Shown: positions 10,401-20,144, counted from the first letter of the stretch. The stretch: DNA of 64,000 nucleotides from Methylomonas koyamae (GCF_006483455.1 NZ_PPPU01000013.1:177156-241155), one strand, 5' to 3'. Program-made: numbers and translations. The notes: generated from the letters alone by a model not told the origin.

Positions 10401-10964
10401 TCAATCCTTCACCGCCTCGACTTGAATCAACACCTTGACCTGATCGGCTACCGCAGGCACATATTTATCGATACCGAACTCGGAACGCACGATCAGGGCC
10501 GAAGCGTCGGCACCGCAACTGTACTTCATGCGCAACGGATTGATACCGCAATAAAAATGCTCAACCTCCAATCGTACCGGCTTGCTGACACCGTGCAACG
10601 TCAACACGCCGTCGGCCCCGACCAACTTGTCACCTCGGAAAATCAGCCGATTGGATTTGAAACTCATCAGCGGATATTTTGCGCTGTCTAAAAAGTCCGG
10701 TCCGCGCAAATGCGCTTCCAGCTCCTCCAGCCCGGTACTGATCGAGGCGGCACTGACCGAGATATCCATGCTGCCGCTACCGGTCGCAGTATCCAGCAAC
10801 ACTTTGCCGGATGTTTCGTTAAAACGCCCGCGCTGAGTGGAAAAACCCAAATGGTTAATCTCGAAACTCGGAAACGTGTGCCGACTATCGATGGTGTAGC
10901 TTTCGACAGCCAACGCGGAACCGCCGAATAACGCCAGCGCAATCGCGCCAAATAAACGAGCCAT
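10401..10964 (-). CDS. YceI family periplasmic protein
   Basis: A 187-residue precursor with a signal peptide (cleavage about residue 19, after ALA). The mature part follows the YceI lipocalin-like barrel: YTIDSRHTFPSFEINHLG at the start, the sequence DFLDSAKYP, and LTLHGVSKPV in the middle. YceI proteins bind isoprenoid or other amphiphilic ligands in the periplasm, but their physiological role is poorly defined. Two cysteines (CGI and SCGA) are placed to form a disulfide. The gene is divergent from the DUF2069 gene at 11021 and appears monocistronic. Confidence 0.92.
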   Translation of the reverse strand: MARLFGAIALALFGGSALAVESYTIDSRHTFPSFEINHLGFSTQRGRFNETSGKVLLDTATGSGSMDISVSAASISTGLEELEAHLRGPDFLDSAKYPLMSFKSNRLIFRGDKLVGADGVLTLHGVSKPVRLEVEHFYCGINPLRMKYSCGADASALIVRSEFGIDKYVPAVADQVKVLIQVEAVKD

Positions 10965-11020
10965 CGCAAACCTCCAAACCCAATAAGACCAAACTGCATT
11001 ATGGCAAAGAGTTTGTGATA

Positions 11021-11407
11021 ATGAGCGGGTTTACACTCCACAGCTTGGCTCGCGCCACTTTCATGCAAAGAATCCATTACTACAATCTAGCGTTGGCCGG
11101 ATTTTTCGGTCTATTTTTTTTGTTGATGGCATGGCACACCCTATTGGCGCCATCCAACCGCTTGCCAACGGCATTGATCCTGATTGCCAGCGTCGGCCCG
11201 TTGCTCCTACCCTTCAAAGGCTTGCTGAATCGCAACTTGAAAAGCTGCACCTGGATGAGTTACATAAGCCTGCCTTATTTTGCCCATGGTATCGCCGAAT
11301 CTTACGTCAATCTGAGCCAACGCCCGTACGCACTATTGGAAGTGTTGTTCAGTTTGATGCTGTGTTTCGGCGCCGGTCTCTACGTCTATAAAGCGGAAAA
11401 AGCCTGA
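11021..11407 (+). CDS. DUF2069 family inner-membrane protein
   Basis: A small protein of about 128 residues with roughly four hydrophobic segments: LALAGFFGLFFLLMAWHTL, ALILIASVGPLLLPF, the stretch around WMSYISLPYFAHG, and VLFSLMLCFGAGLYV. The AESY...RPYALLEVL region is typical of DUF2069. Possible starts are GTG 11015, ATG 11021 and ATG 11063; the last begins just before the first membrane segment. It lies 10 bp upstream of hda, so the two are probably co-transcribed. No function is known for the family. Confidence 0.75.
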   Translation: MSGFTLHSLARATFMQRIHYYNLALAGFFGLFFLLMAWHTLLAPSNRLPTALILIASVGPLLLPFKGLLNRNLKSCTWMSYISLPYFAHGIAESYVNLSQRPYALLEVLFSLMLCFGAGLYVYKAEKA

Positions 11408-11417
11408 GCCGACGCCG

Positions 11418-12110
11418 ATGCAAGTCCCGTTACAGTTCGAATTTCAGGCCAACCAGACCTTCAGCAGCTATTACCCTGGAAACAACGGCGAAATTCTGGA
11501 GCAACTGCAGAAACTAGCTACCGGCGGCTCAGAACAACAAATTTTTCTGTGGGGCGACAACGGTAGCGGCAAGAGCCATTTGCTGCAAGCGTGCTGCCAA
11601 CTCGCGACTAAGACCAATAAGGAGCCATTTTATTTAGAATTGGCAGCCGGCCGCTTGCCGAATCCGGCCTTGCTGGAAGGCTTGGAACATCTTGAACTGG
11701 TATGTTTGGACAACATCCAGTACATTGCCGACCATCCGGATTGGGAACACGCCTTTTTCAATTTCTACAACGCGCACCGGCAAGCGAATCACCAGCTGGT
11801 TCTGGCTGCAGACTGCCCCCCCAAATATTTAAGCTTCGAATTGCCGGACCTGAAAACTCGGATGGGCTGGGGACTGACGCTAAAAATTCAGCCATTACGT
11901 GAAGACCAATTGATCGACGCCTTGAGCCACAAAGCGCATTTTCTCGGCTTCGACATTCCCCCCGCTGTCGGTCGCTTTCTACTGAATCACTACGTACACG
12001 ATGTGGCCGCCCTGTGGTTGTTGCTGGACCGAATCGACCGGGCGACCCTCGCCGCACAACGTAAATTGACCATCCCGTTTTTGAAACAGATTTTGAGCAA
12101 TAACGCGTGA
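11418..12110 (+). CDS. hda: DnaA regulatory inactivator Hda
   Basis: A 230-residue AAA+ protein related to DnaA domain III. With the DNA-loaded sliding clamp, Hda stimulates DnaA-ATP hydrolysis after initiation. The N-terminus MQVPLQF fits the clamp-binding motif found in Hda. The Walker A sequence is GDNGSGKSHLL and the Walker B region reads LVCLDNIQ. It has no DNA-binding domain IV, which separates it from DnaA (about 450 residues). The stop overlaps the panE start (GTGA at 12107). Confidence 0.93.
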   Translation: MQVPLQFEFQANQTFSSYYPGNNGEILEQLQKLATGGSEQQIFLWGDNGSGKSHLLQACCQLATKTNKEPFYLELAAGRLPNPALLEGLEHLELVCLDNIQYIADHPDWEHAFFNFYNAHRQANHQLVLAADCPPKYLSFELPDLKTRMGWGLTLKIQPLREDQLIDALSHKAHFLGFDIPPAVGRFLLNHYVHDVAALWLLLDRIDRATLAAQRKLTIPFLKQILSNNA

Positions 12111-13045
12111 GCGACAAAATCCTGATCATCGGCACCGGGGCCATAGGCGGCTTTTACGGCGCCTTGTTAGCCCAGTCCGGCGCCGAAGTCAGCGTCGTTT
12201 GCCGTTCGGATTACGAAACCGTAAGCCGCCATGGTTTCGAGATCAACAGCCATGCACTGGGCCGATGGCAGTTTCGCCCGGCGCAAGTCTTGCGCCGGGC
12301 ACACGACTACAAAGATTGCGCCGATTATCTGGTACTGTGCAGTAAGGTCGTCGCAGACATCGACCGCGTAAATTTGATCCGCGCCGGCCTGTCCGACAAA
12401 ACCGCGATCGCGTTCATCCAAAACGGCGTCGATATCGAAGCGGAATTGCTCGCCGCCTTCCCGGACAGAGTGTTGATCAGCGGCTTGGCATATATTTGCT
12501 GCAACCGGTTAGCGCCCGGCCATATCAGGCATCTGGCCTACGGCAAACTGACCATAGGCGCGCTAACTCCGGACGACGCGGGACTCAGCGAAAGACTGCG
12601 AGACTTGTTCATTGCCGGTGGCGGAGACTGCGAAATCAGCCACGACATTATCGCCAGCCGCTGGCAAAAGTGCGTCTGGAATGCGCCGTTCAACCCGTTA
12701 TCGGTACTCTCCGGCGGGCTCGCGACTCAGGCGATTCTGCAGAACCAGGAAAATTTCGTCCGGGAGGTGATGGAAGAGGTATGCCGGATAGCCGCCGCTT
12801 GCGACCACCCCTTGGCCGACGATACCGTCGACATCAATCTCGAGCGCACCCGCAACATGCCAGCTTACAAAACCAGCATGCTGCTGGATTTCGAACAAGG
12901 CCGGCCGATGGAAACGGAAGCCATTCTCGGCAATGCGGTTCGCGCAGCTCAACGCCACGGCATCGAATGCCCACGGTTGCAGTCGCTGTATGCATTGATG
13001 CAGCTCAGAGAACTGCAAATCCATGAAAATCGGCCCCCAGATTAA
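12107..13045 (+). CDS. panE: 2-dehydropantoate 2-reductase (ketopantoate reductase)
   Basis: A 312-residue NADPH-dependent oxidoreductase of pantothenate and coenzyme A synthesis, reducing 2-dehydropantoate to pantoate. The N-terminal Rossmann loop is GTGAIGGFYGALL. The catalytic-lysine region reads WQKCVWNAPFNPLSVL, and a C-terminal region resembling the ApbA/PanE substrate site is present (NMPAYKTSMLLDFEQGRPME). The GTG start overlaps the hda stop, so the genes are coupled. Paralogues of this family exist, so the exact substrate is likely but not proven. Confidence 0.85.
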   Translation: MSDKILIIGTGAIGGFYGALLAQSGAEVSVVCRSDYETVSRHGFEINSHALGRWQFRPAQVLRRAHDYKDCADYLVLCSKVVADIDRVNLIRAGLSDKTAIAFIQNGVDIEAELLAAFPDRVLISGLAYICCNRLAPGHIRHLAYGKLTIGALTPDDAGLSERLRDLFIAGGGDCEISHDIIASRWQKCVWNAPFNPLSVLSGGLATQAILQNQENFVREVMEEVCRIAAACDHPLADDTVDINLERTRNMPAYKTSMLLDFEQGRPMETEAILGNAVRAAQRHGIECPRLQSLYALMQLRELQIHENRPPD

Positions 13046-13265
13046 TTCACACAATTGACATTCCGTTTTTTTTGATTTTTCGGTTAGAATGTGAAGATTT
13101 TCATTGACCTTGTCATTGAAGAAGCCGTGTGCATTTCGCCTCATACCTAACAAAGCGAAGAGCGGCCGCATACTTCGCTAGGCTAGCAGCTATGTGATCC
13201 ACAACGACCGTGGCAATGGTGCTGGGGTTTAAAGAGTTTTTATATTCAATATTTAGAGTAAAACC

Positions 13266-15377
13266 ATGACTGATCTATCGCTTTACAGAAACATCGGTAT
13301 CTTCGCGCACGTCGATGCCGGTAAAACCACCACGACCGAGCGGATTTTGAAGCTGACCGGAAAAATCCACAAAATCGGCGAAGTACACGATGGTGCGGCG
13401 ACTACAGACTTCATGGTGCAAGAACAAGAGCGCGGCATCACCATTCAGTCTGCGGCGACCACCTGCATGTGGCCGGGCAGCACCAACCAATTTCCGGCGC
13501 ACCGCTTCAATATCATCGACACCCCGGGCCACGTGGACTTTACGATCGAAGTGTATCGTTCCTTGAAAGTTCTGGACGGCGGTATCGGCGTATTCTGCGG
13601 TTCAGGCGGCGTTGAACCGCAATCCGAAACCAACTGGCGTTACGCGAACGATTCCAAAGTCGCTCGTGTTATCTACGTCAACAAACTGGACCGTCTGGGC
13701 GCGAACTTTTACCGCGTCGTCAAGCAAGTCGAAGACGTCCTGGGCGCGAAACCGGTTGTTATGACCTTGCCGATTGGCGAAGAAGAGAACTTCATTGGCG
13801 TGATTGACCTGTTGACCCGCAAAGCCTGGGTCTGGGACAACTCCGGCGATCCGTTGAAGTACGAAATCCAAGACGTGCCAGCCGACATGGCCGAGCAAGT
13901 CGAAGAATGGCGCGCGAAATTGATCGACCAAGTCGCCGACCAAGACGACGAGATCATGGAGAAATATCTGGAAGGCGAAGAGCCGACCATCGAAGAAATC
14001 AAAAAATGTATCCGTAAAGGTACCATCGCGATGGATTTCTTCCCGACCTTCTGCGGCTCTTCGTTCAAAAACAAAGGCGTGCAATTGGTACTGGACGGCG
14101 TCATCGAATACCTGCCGAATCCGACCGAAGTCAACCCGCAACCGGAAACCGACATCGAAGGCGTCCCAACCGGCGAACACGCGATCGTCGATCCGGAGCG
14201 TCCATTCCGCGGCCTGGTGTTCAAAATCATGGACGACCGCTTCGGCGCGCTGAACTTTGTTCGTATTTATTCCGGCAAATTGAAAAAAGGCGACACCGTT
14301 TTGAATACCTATACCGGCAAAACCGAACGGGTAGGCCGGATGGTGGAAATGCACGCCGACGACCGTAACGAGATCGAAACCGCGCAAGCCGGCGACATCG
14401 TCGCCCTGATCGGTTTGAAAAACGTGCAAACCGGCCACACGCTGTGCGATCCCGACAAACCGGCTACGCTGGAACCGATGGTATTCCCTGATCCCGTTAT
14501 CTCGATCGCGATTTCGCCGAAAGACAAAGGCAGCAACGAGAAAATGGGTATCGCGATCGGCAAAATGGTGGCCGAAGACCCGTCTTTCCGCGTCGAAACC
14601 GACCAGGAGTCCGGCGAAACCATCATCAAAGGGATGGGCGAGTTGCACTTGGACATTAAAGTGGACATCCTGAAACGGACCCACGGCGTCGATGTTAACG
14701 TCGGCAAACCGCAGGTCGCTTACCGCGAAACCATTACCAAACGCGTCGAAGACGAATACGTCCACAAGAAACAATCCGGCGGTTCAGGCCAATACGCGAA
14801 AATCAACTACATCATCGAACCCGGCGAACCCGGCAGCGGCTTCCAATTCGAATCGTCCGTGGTTGGTGGTAACGTACCGCGCGAATACTGGCCGGCCGTC
14901 GAAAAAGGCTTCAAAGCCAGTATCGATAAAGGCGTGTTGGCGGGCTTCCCTTGCTTGGACTTCAAAGTCAATCTGACCGACGGCGCGTTCCACGCGGTCG
15001 ACTCGTCATCGATCGCTTTCGAAATCGCCGCCCGCGCCGCGTATCGCCAATCCATCCCGAAAGGCGCACCGCAATTGCTGGAACCGATCATGAAAGTGGA
15101 CGTGTTTACTCCGGAAGCTCACGTCGGAGACGTGATCGGCGACTTGAACCGCCGCCGCGGCATGATCAAATCGCAAGATCCGGGCGTCACCGGCGTTCGC
15201 ATCAAGGCCGACGTGCCGCTGAGCGACATGTTCGGTTACATCGGCGATTTGCGCACCATGACGTCCGGCCGCGGCCAGTTCTCAATGGAGTTCTCGCATT
15301 ACGCACCTTGTCCGAAAAACGTCGCTGACGAAGTCATCAAAGAAGTCAACGAACGCAACAAAAACAAGGAAAAGTAA
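13266..15377 (+). CDS. fusA: Elongation factor G, EF-G2 type
   Basis: A 703-residue translational GTPase. G1 is [13 protein letters not shown]3 is DTPGHVDF and G4 is NKLD; domains II-V follow to the end at full length. The N-terminus [19 protein letters not shown], the segment [16 protein letters not shown], and the '[24 protein letters not shown]' style region (given here only as its key words KDKG and KMVAEDPSF) match the second EF-G found in Vibrio, Shewanella and relatives rather than the EF-G of the str operon. It stands alone, with no rpsL, rpsG or tuf nearby. Whether a second EF-G gene exists in the genome cannot be seen here. Confidence 0.93.
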   Translation: MTDLSLYRNIGIFAHVDAGKTTTTERILKLTGKIHKIGEVHDGAATTDFMVQEQERGITIQSAATTCMWPGSTNQFPAHRFNIIDTPGHVDFTIEVYRSLKVLDGGIGVFCGSGGVEPQSETNWRYANDSKVARVIYVNKLDRLGANFYRVVKQVEDVLGAKPVVMTLPIGEEENFIGVIDLLTRKAWVWDNSGDPLKYEIQDVPADMAEQVEEWRAKLIDQVADQDDEIMEKYLEGEEPTIEEIKKCIRKGTIAMDFFPTFCGSSFKNKGVQLVLDGVIEYLPNPTEVNPQPETDIEGVPTGEHAIVDPERPFRGLVFKIMDDRFGALNFVRIYSGKLKKGDTVLNTYTGKTERVGRMVEMHADDRNEIETAQAGDIVALIGLKNVQTGHTLCDPDKPATLEPMVFPDPVISIAISPKDKGSNEKMGIAIGKMVAEDPSFRVETDQESGETIIKGMGELHLDIKVDILKRTHGVDVNVGKPQVAYRETITKRVEDEYVHKKQSGGSGQYAKINYIIEPGEPGSGFQFESSVVGGNVPREYWPAVEKGFKASIDKGVLAGFPCLDFKVNLTDGAFHAVDSSSIAFEIAARAAYRQSIPKGAPQLLEPIMKVDVFTPEAHVGDVIGDLNRRRGMIKSQDPGVTGVRIKADVPLSDMFGYIGDLRTMTSGRGQFSMEFSHYAPCPKNVADEVIKEVNERNKNKEK

Positions 15378-15385
15378 TTTTGCCG

Positions 15386-15413
15386 GAACCGGAGGCCTCG
15401 GCGCCTCCGGTTC
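15386..15413 (+). terminator. Terminator-like hairpin after the EF-G gene
   Basis: Perfect 11-base inverted repeat GAACCGGAGGC / GCCTCCGGTTC with a six-base loop, nine bases after the stop codon. The stem is strong but only a weak T-run follows, so it may be a Rho-assisted or leaky terminator. Confidence 0.6.
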
Positions 15414-15526
15414 GATTTGGGGTTCCGGCTCGCTAGCCGCCTGATTCACAAACAGGATTATTTTCAACCATAAAGTTTCCGCAACGTACGGAAACTTGTT
15501 CCAGTACCTAACCTTGGAAGAACATT

Positions 15527-15850
15527 ATGGCTTTTGTAATTACCGAAAATTGCATTAAATGCAAATTCACCGACTGCGTTGACGTCTGTCCGGTGGACTG
15601 CTTTCACGAAGGGCCCAACTTCTTGGTCATCGACCCGGACGAGTGCATCGACTGCACGCTGTGCGAACCGGAATGTCCGGCAAACGCGATCCATGCCGAA
15701 GACGAATTGCCGGAAGGCCAAGAACATTTCGCCGCATTGAATGCGGAACTTGCCAAAGTCTGGCCGCTGATCACGGAAGTGAAAGACGCGATGCCTGACG
15801 CCGACGAATGGAACGGCAAACCCGGCAAGTTCGCTTTGTTGGAAAAATAA
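15527..15850 (+). CDS. fdxA: Seven-iron ferredoxin ([3Fe-4S][4Fe-4S])
   Basis: A 107-residue electron carrier of the FdxA type. Cysteines at 9, 12, 17, 21, 25, 40, 43, 46 and 50 follow the Azotobacter ferredoxin I pattern, with a CxxxxCxxxC first group and a CxxCxxxCP second group. The C-terminal 50 residues form the family's extension. Such ferredoxins donate low-potential electrons to various reductases; no partner is adjacent. It has its own 150-bp upstream region and is probably monocistronic. Confidence 0.94.
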   Translation: MAFVITENCIKCKFTDCVDVCPVDCFHEGPNFLVIDPDECIDCTLCEPECPANAIHAEDELPEGQEHFAALNAELAKVWPLITEVKDAMPDADEWNGKPGKFALLEK

Positions 15851-15975
15851 AAAACCGCTAACGCTCTAGAAGCATCCGGACCACTGCCCACATCGCGGCT
15901 TTGGTCCGACTTTGTCGCAGCGACACTGAGCTGCCGCTCGACCAAACCAGCGGTAAGATAGTATCCGCCGCAGCC

Positions 15976-16683
15976 TTAAATCTCGCCTTTCTCCACCACC
16001 GGCATGATCCAGTAATGGATGCCTGAGCCGGAAAACTCTTCTTTCAACCTTTCCAGCAAAGCCGATATCGCCATTTTTTCGGCGTAGATTTGGAAGCGCG
16101 CCGTTTGCTGTTCGTTCTCATCGGCCGCAGTGAGAAACTTGGTCATCCGGTGTTCACCGAAATTATCCCTATCGATTTCGAAGCCCGACAGACATTCCAT
16201 CATCGCCACCTCCAAATCCGGAGGTACGATAAAAGATATCGAAAACTGCTGGTGGTTGACCGATTTGAAAAAGTCGTCTTCGCTGTTAAACCGATCAGAA
16301 GCGTTCTTGATAACTTGCAAATAGCGGCCGCGGCGGCGATCGCCTTTACGCTTATCGACGATACCGGCCGGTATCTCGGTCTGATTTTGGCGGGGATCGT
16401 TGTACCAACTGCGGTGGTAGTAAGGCCTGACCACCACCATACGGCCGTTAAATCGCCGGTTCTTTAAGGCCTTGACGACCCGTTGCACAGTGACTTCCGA
16501 ATCCAGTGTTACCAAGCCGTGATATTCGATAGTGCCGACCCGAGTATCTTGCAGCGCCAGTATCTCCACATCCACGATTCGTCCCGACTTTCTGAAAAAA
16601 CCGTTATTCAGCGCTGGCGCCACGAATTCGGAAATTTCTATATGCCGGGTATTGGCGGGAATTCTGCGCAAAAAAATGTTCAT
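15976..16683 (-). CDS. RRM-DUF3240 fusion protein
   Basis: A 235-residue protein. Residues 1-92 look like an RNA-recognition motif: RNP2-like IFLRRIP at 3-9, RNP1-like EYHGLVTL at 53-60, and the alternating strand-helix pattern ending in GRMVVVRPYYHR. A basic linker follows (KRKGDRRRGR, 111-120). Residues 146-235 match the neighbouring DUF3240 protein: both share RFQ-x-Y-x-EK, then ALL-x-RLK-x-EF-x-GSG-x-x-YW-x-x-P-x-x-E-x-G-x-I. DUF3240 has a PII-like fold and often sits beside metal RND pumps. The gene follows the stand-alone DUF3240 gene by 96 bases with no obvious terminator, so it probably belongs to the efflux operon. The domain reading is mine by eye; the function is unknown. Confidence 0.7.
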   Translation of the reverse strand: MNIFLRRIPANTRHIEISEFVAPALNNGFFRKSGRIVDVEILALQDTRVGTIEYHGLVTLDSEVTVQRVVKALKNRRFNGRMVVVRPYYHRSWYNDPRQNQTEIPAGIVDKRKGDRRRGRYLQVIKNASDRFNSEDDFFKSVNHQQFSISFIVPPDLEVAMMECLSGFEIDRDNFGEHRMTKFLTAADENEQQTARFQIYAEKMAISALLERLKEEFSGSGIHYWIMPVVEKGEI

Positions 16684-16779
16684 AACTCGTAATGTGGCAT
16701 GAAAATTAGCTCATTTCACAACAATCAATGGCCTTCGAAGAACTGTAGCACTCCCTGCCGGTTTATGCATGCTTTATGC

Positions 16780-17085
16780 TTAAATTACGCCCTGTTCGAT
16801 TGCCGGCACCAACCAGTATTTCAATCCGGAGCCGGCAAATTCATGCTTAAGTCTAGCCAACAATGCGGGGGCATGCTGCTTCTCGACATACATTTGAAAG
16901 CGGAGCTTGCGCTGGTGCCCGGCGACCTGTTCCGCCAACGACAAACCTCGGGCGTTGTAGTCATGGACATTGGCCGGATAACTGGAAAATCCCTGTTGCC
17001 ATTCCAACGCCAGCAGACAGTCGACTAAAGCGTCTTCCAAAGTAGGCGGCGCAGTCACGGTCAGAATAAAAGCATCGTGGTTCAT
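16780..17085 (-). CDS. DUF3240 family PII-like protein
   Basis: A 101-residue cytoplasmic protein of the DUF3240 family, whose known structure resembles the trimeric PII/CutA ferredoxin-like fold. Hydrophobic strand FILTVTAPP begins the protein, and the C-terminal block RFQMYVEKQHAPALLARLK through GLKYWLVPAIEQG is diagnostic here. The start overlaps the pump gene's stop (ATGA at 17082), so it is translated with the RND pump. In this context it may sense a metal or small ligand and tune the pump, but that is inference. Confidence 0.82.
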   Translation of the reverse strand: MNHDAFILTVTAPPTLEDALVDCLLALEWQQGFSSYPANVHDYNARGLSLAEQVAGHQRKLRFQMYVEKQHAPALLARLKHEFAGSGLKYWLVPAIEQGVI

Positions 17086-20000
17086 GGTTTAAGTTCCGGG
17101 TTACGGCCGAACAACTTATAAAGGATCGGCAGCAATATCAGTGTCAACAATGTGGACGACAACAAGCCGCCGGTCACTACAATCGCCAACGGCCGCTGGA
17201 TTTCCGAGCCGGGGCCGGAGGCGAACAACAGCGGAATCAAACCGAAGGCGGCGATACTGGCGGTCATTAAGACCGGTCTCAACCGCCGCGCGGAACCTAC
17301 GACGACGACGCGAGCAATGTCCATACCGGTAGCGCACAGCTGGTTGAAATAACTGACCATAACCACGCCGTTCAATACGGCGATACCCAGCAAGGCAATA
17401 AAGCCTACCGAAGCCGGTACCGATAGATATTCGCCGGATAACCACAGGCCGAACACTCCGCCGATCAGGGCCAGCGGGATGTTCGACAACACCAGCACCG
17501 CTTGCCGAATCGAACCGAAAGTGGAAAACAGCAATAGAAAGATCAAGCCCAGCGACAGCGGAATCACCAGACTCAAACGCGCCGATGCTCGCTGCTGATT
17601 TTCGAACTGACCGCCAAATTCGACATGGAAACCGTGCGGTAATTTGACCCGTTCCGCGACGGCTTTGCGCGCCTCATCGACAAAGCCGACCAGATCGCGG
17701 CCTTCCACGTTGCTGCGAATCACGACGAAACGCTGGCCTTTTTCCCGGTCTATCGAAACCACACCTTCCACCGGCTGAATCTTTGCCACCGCCGTAATCG
17801 GCACATGGCCGCCGTCGGGCAAAGTCAGTTGCAGGTTATCGAAATTGGCAGTGTTGCTGGCCCCGCGCAACAACAACGGTGTGCGTTTGACACCTTCCTG
17901 GACGATGCCGAGTTGCACACCTTCGATTTGCGCGCGCAATAGGGTTTCGATGCCATTGGTATCCAAGCCGAACCGACCGGCAGCCTGCCGGTCGATATTG
18001 ACCTGCAAAAACTGCATGCCCTCGTTCTTGCGGGTAAACACGTCGCTGGCACCGGGAATGGTCTTCAACACCGCTTCGATTTGCTCCGCCTTGCGGTTCA
18101 ATGTATCCAAATCGGCGCCGAACAATTTAACCGCTACATCGCCACGGGTGCCGGTCAGCATTTCCGAAACCCGCATTTCGATAGGCTGGGTAAAACCGAA
18201 CGCAATGCCTGGAGTGTGGACCATGATCTTGCGGATGTCGTCGATCAAAGCCTCTTTGCTGTCCATCCGCCATTCCGACTTCGGCTTCAAGATCAGGAAC
18301 GTGTCGGTATCGTTCAGACTCATCGGGTCCAAACCCAATTCGTCGGCGCCGACCCGAGACACCACCGTGGCAACCTCGGGAATATGCTCGCGAATGTTTT
18401 TTTGGACCCGGCCATCGAGCGCAACCGAATCCTGCAAAGTTATCGACGGCAACTTTTCCAATTGAACGATGATATCGCCTTCGTCCAACGTCGGCATGAA
18501 GGTACTGCCGATCCGGGTAAACGCGATCAAACTTAACACCAGCATGGCGCCGGCACCGATGAACACTTTCCTAGTGTTACTCAAACACCAGGCCAATACC
18601 GGCTGATACCACCGCAGCAATTGGCGCGGCAACCAAGGCTCCTCGTGAGAAACTTGCTTCAGCAACAGCGAAGCCAGCACCGGAATTACCGTCAACGACA
18701 ATACCAGCGAACCGCTCAAAGCAAATACGATGGTCATCGCCACCGGCCCGAATAACTTGCCCTCCAAGCCTTGCAAGGTCAGCAGCGGCAGAAACACGAT
18801 GACGATGATCAAAATGCCTGAAGTCACCGGTAGCGCCACTTCGCGGCTAGCCCGGTAAATCATATGTAAACGCGGCAGGCGCTCGGCCTTGCGGTGGTCC
18901 GCAAGCTGGCTGATGACGTTCTCGACCACGACCACCGCACCGTCGACCAGCATCCCGATCGCAATCGCCAAGCCGCCCAGACTCATCAAATTGGCCGACA
19001 TGCCGAACACATTCATCATGATGAAGGTCGCCAACGCCGCCAACGGTAGCGCCAAAGCCACGGTCAACGCCGCACGCATATCGCCCAGAAACAAAATCAA
19101 CAACACGACCACCAGCACGATGGCCTCGGCCAAAGCTTTGGCAACGGTGTTTACCGCTTTGGCCACCAATACTCCGCGGTTATAGAACACATTGATATGT
19201 ACACCCTCGGGCAAACTGGGCTGCAACTGCGCCAGCTTCTGTTCCAATTGTTCGATGGTCAATCTGGCATTGGCTCCGCGCAAGCCCAACACCACCGCGG
19301 TGACCACTTCACCGCTGCCGTCCTTACTGACCGCGCCGTATCGGGTCAACGCTCCAATCCGCACCTCGGCAATATCTTCCACCCGCACCGGCATGCCGTC
19401 ATGCTGTTCCACGACGATCGATTTCACATCCTGTTCGTTTTTGATGCGGCCGTCGGCGCGGACGATCAGCGCTTCTTCACCTTCGGTCAACCTACCGGCG
19501 CCATCGTTACGGTTATTTTTTTCCAAAGCCGCCATCAATTGCTCGATGCCGATATTACGCGCCGCCATTCTGACGTTGTCCGGCACCACTTCGAAACTGC
19601 GCACCAAGCCGCCCAAGGCATTGACGTCGGCCACGCCTTTGACGGTGCGCAAGGCCGGACGGATGGTCCAATCCAGCAACTCCCGGCGCTGCATCAAATC
19701 AAGATCGCCGCCTTCGATCGCGAACATGAACATCTCGCCCAACGGCGTCGTCATCGGCGCGATCCCGCCCTGTACCCCGTCCGGCAAATTGCCCCACATG
19801 GCATTCAGGCGTTCCGCCACCTGCTGCCGGGCCCAGTAAATATCGGTGCCTTCCTCGAAGTCCAGGGTGATGTCGGTAATCGCGTATTTAGCCAGCGAAC
19901 GCAGCATGGTTTGATGCGGAATTCCCAGCAACTCCACCTCGATCGGCGCGGTGATCCGGGCTTCGACCTCTTCCGGCGTCATACCGTTAGCTTTGACAAT

Positions 20001-20144
20001 CACCTTGACCTGAGTCGGCGAGACCTCGGGAAAAGCGTCGATCGGCAGTTGTTTAAAGGCATAAATGCCACCGCCCATCAACAGTAGTACGCCCAATAGC
20101 ACCAACAAGCGCTGGGTCAGGGCAAAGCGAATCAATGCCGCCAT
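17082..20144 (-). CDS. Heavy-metal RND efflux pump, inner-membrane subunit (CzcA/CusA family)
   Basis: A 1020-residue proton-driven pump with the RND layout of one membrane segment, a large periplasmic loop, five or more segments, a second loop, and the last segments. Typical family sequences include PIDAFPEVSPTQV near the start, TLDFEEGTDIYWARQQV, and QPIEMRVSEMLTGTRGD in the second loop. The metal-specificity helix reads AIAIGMLVDGAVVVVEN. Classical Zn/Co/Cd pumps have DFG where this has AIG, and Cu/Ag pumps have a different DAA pattern, so the metal is unclear. It overlaps the adaptor gene by one base and the DUF3240 gene by four. Confidence 0.92.
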   Translation of the reverse strand: MAALIRFALTQRLLVLLGVLLLMGGGIYAFKQLPIDAFPEVSPTQVKVIVKANGMTPEEVEARITAPIEVELLGIPHQTMLRSLAKYAITDITLDFEEGTDIYWARQQVAERLNAMWGNLPDGVQGGIAPMTTPLGEMFMFAIEGGDLDLMQRRELLDWTIRPALRTVKGVADVNALGGLVRSFEVVPDNVRMAARNIGIEQLMAALEKNNRNDGAGRLTEGEEALIVRADGRIKNEQDVKSIVVEQHDGMPVRVEDIAEVRIGALTRYGAVSKDGSGEVVTAVVLGLRGANARLTIEQLEQKLAQLQPSLPEGVHINVFYNRGVLVAKAVNTVAKALAEAIVLVVVLLILFLGDMRAALTVALALPLAALATFIMMNVFGMSANLMSLGGLAIAIGMLVDGAVVVVENVISQLADHRKAERLPRLHMIYRASREVALPVTSGILIIVIVFLPLLTLQGLEGKLFGPVAMTIVFALSGSLVLSLTVIPVLASLLLKQVSHEEPWLPRQLLRWYQPVLAWCLSNTRKVFIGAGAMLVLSLIAFTRIGSTFMPTLDEGDIIVQLEKLPSITLQDSVALDGRVQKNIREHIPEVATVVSRVGADELGLDPMSLNDTDTFLILKPKSEWRMDSKEALIDDIRKIMVHTPGIAFGFTQPIEMRVSEMLTGTRGDVAVKLFGADLDTLNRKAEQIEAVLKTIPGASDVFTRKNEGMQFLQVNIDRQAAGRFGLDTNGIETLLRAQIEGVQLGIVQEGVKRTPLLLRGASNTANFDNLQLTLPDGGHVPITAVAKIQPVEGVVSIDREKGQRFVVIRSNVEGRDLVGFVDEARKAVAERVKLPHGFHVEFGGQFENQQRASARLSLVIPLSLGLIFLLLFSTFGSIRQAVLVLSNIPLALIGGVFGLWLSGEYLSVPASVGFIALLGIAVLNGVVMVSYFNQLCATGMDIARVVVVGSARRLRPVLMTASIAAFGLIPLLFASGPGSEIQRPLAIVVTGGLLSSTLLTLILLPILYKLFGRNPELKP

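Noticed and set aside
13046..13265. Sigma-70 promoter for the EF-G gene (TTGACA at 13,055 with TAGAAT at 13,085)
   Set aside because: The spacing of 24 bases is too long for a standard promoter, so I did not annotate it.
13602..14774. 390-codon open frame on the minus strand
   Set aside because: It lies wholly antisense inside the EF-G gene, whose sequence is unmistakable; the frame results from codon bias in high-GC coding DNA.
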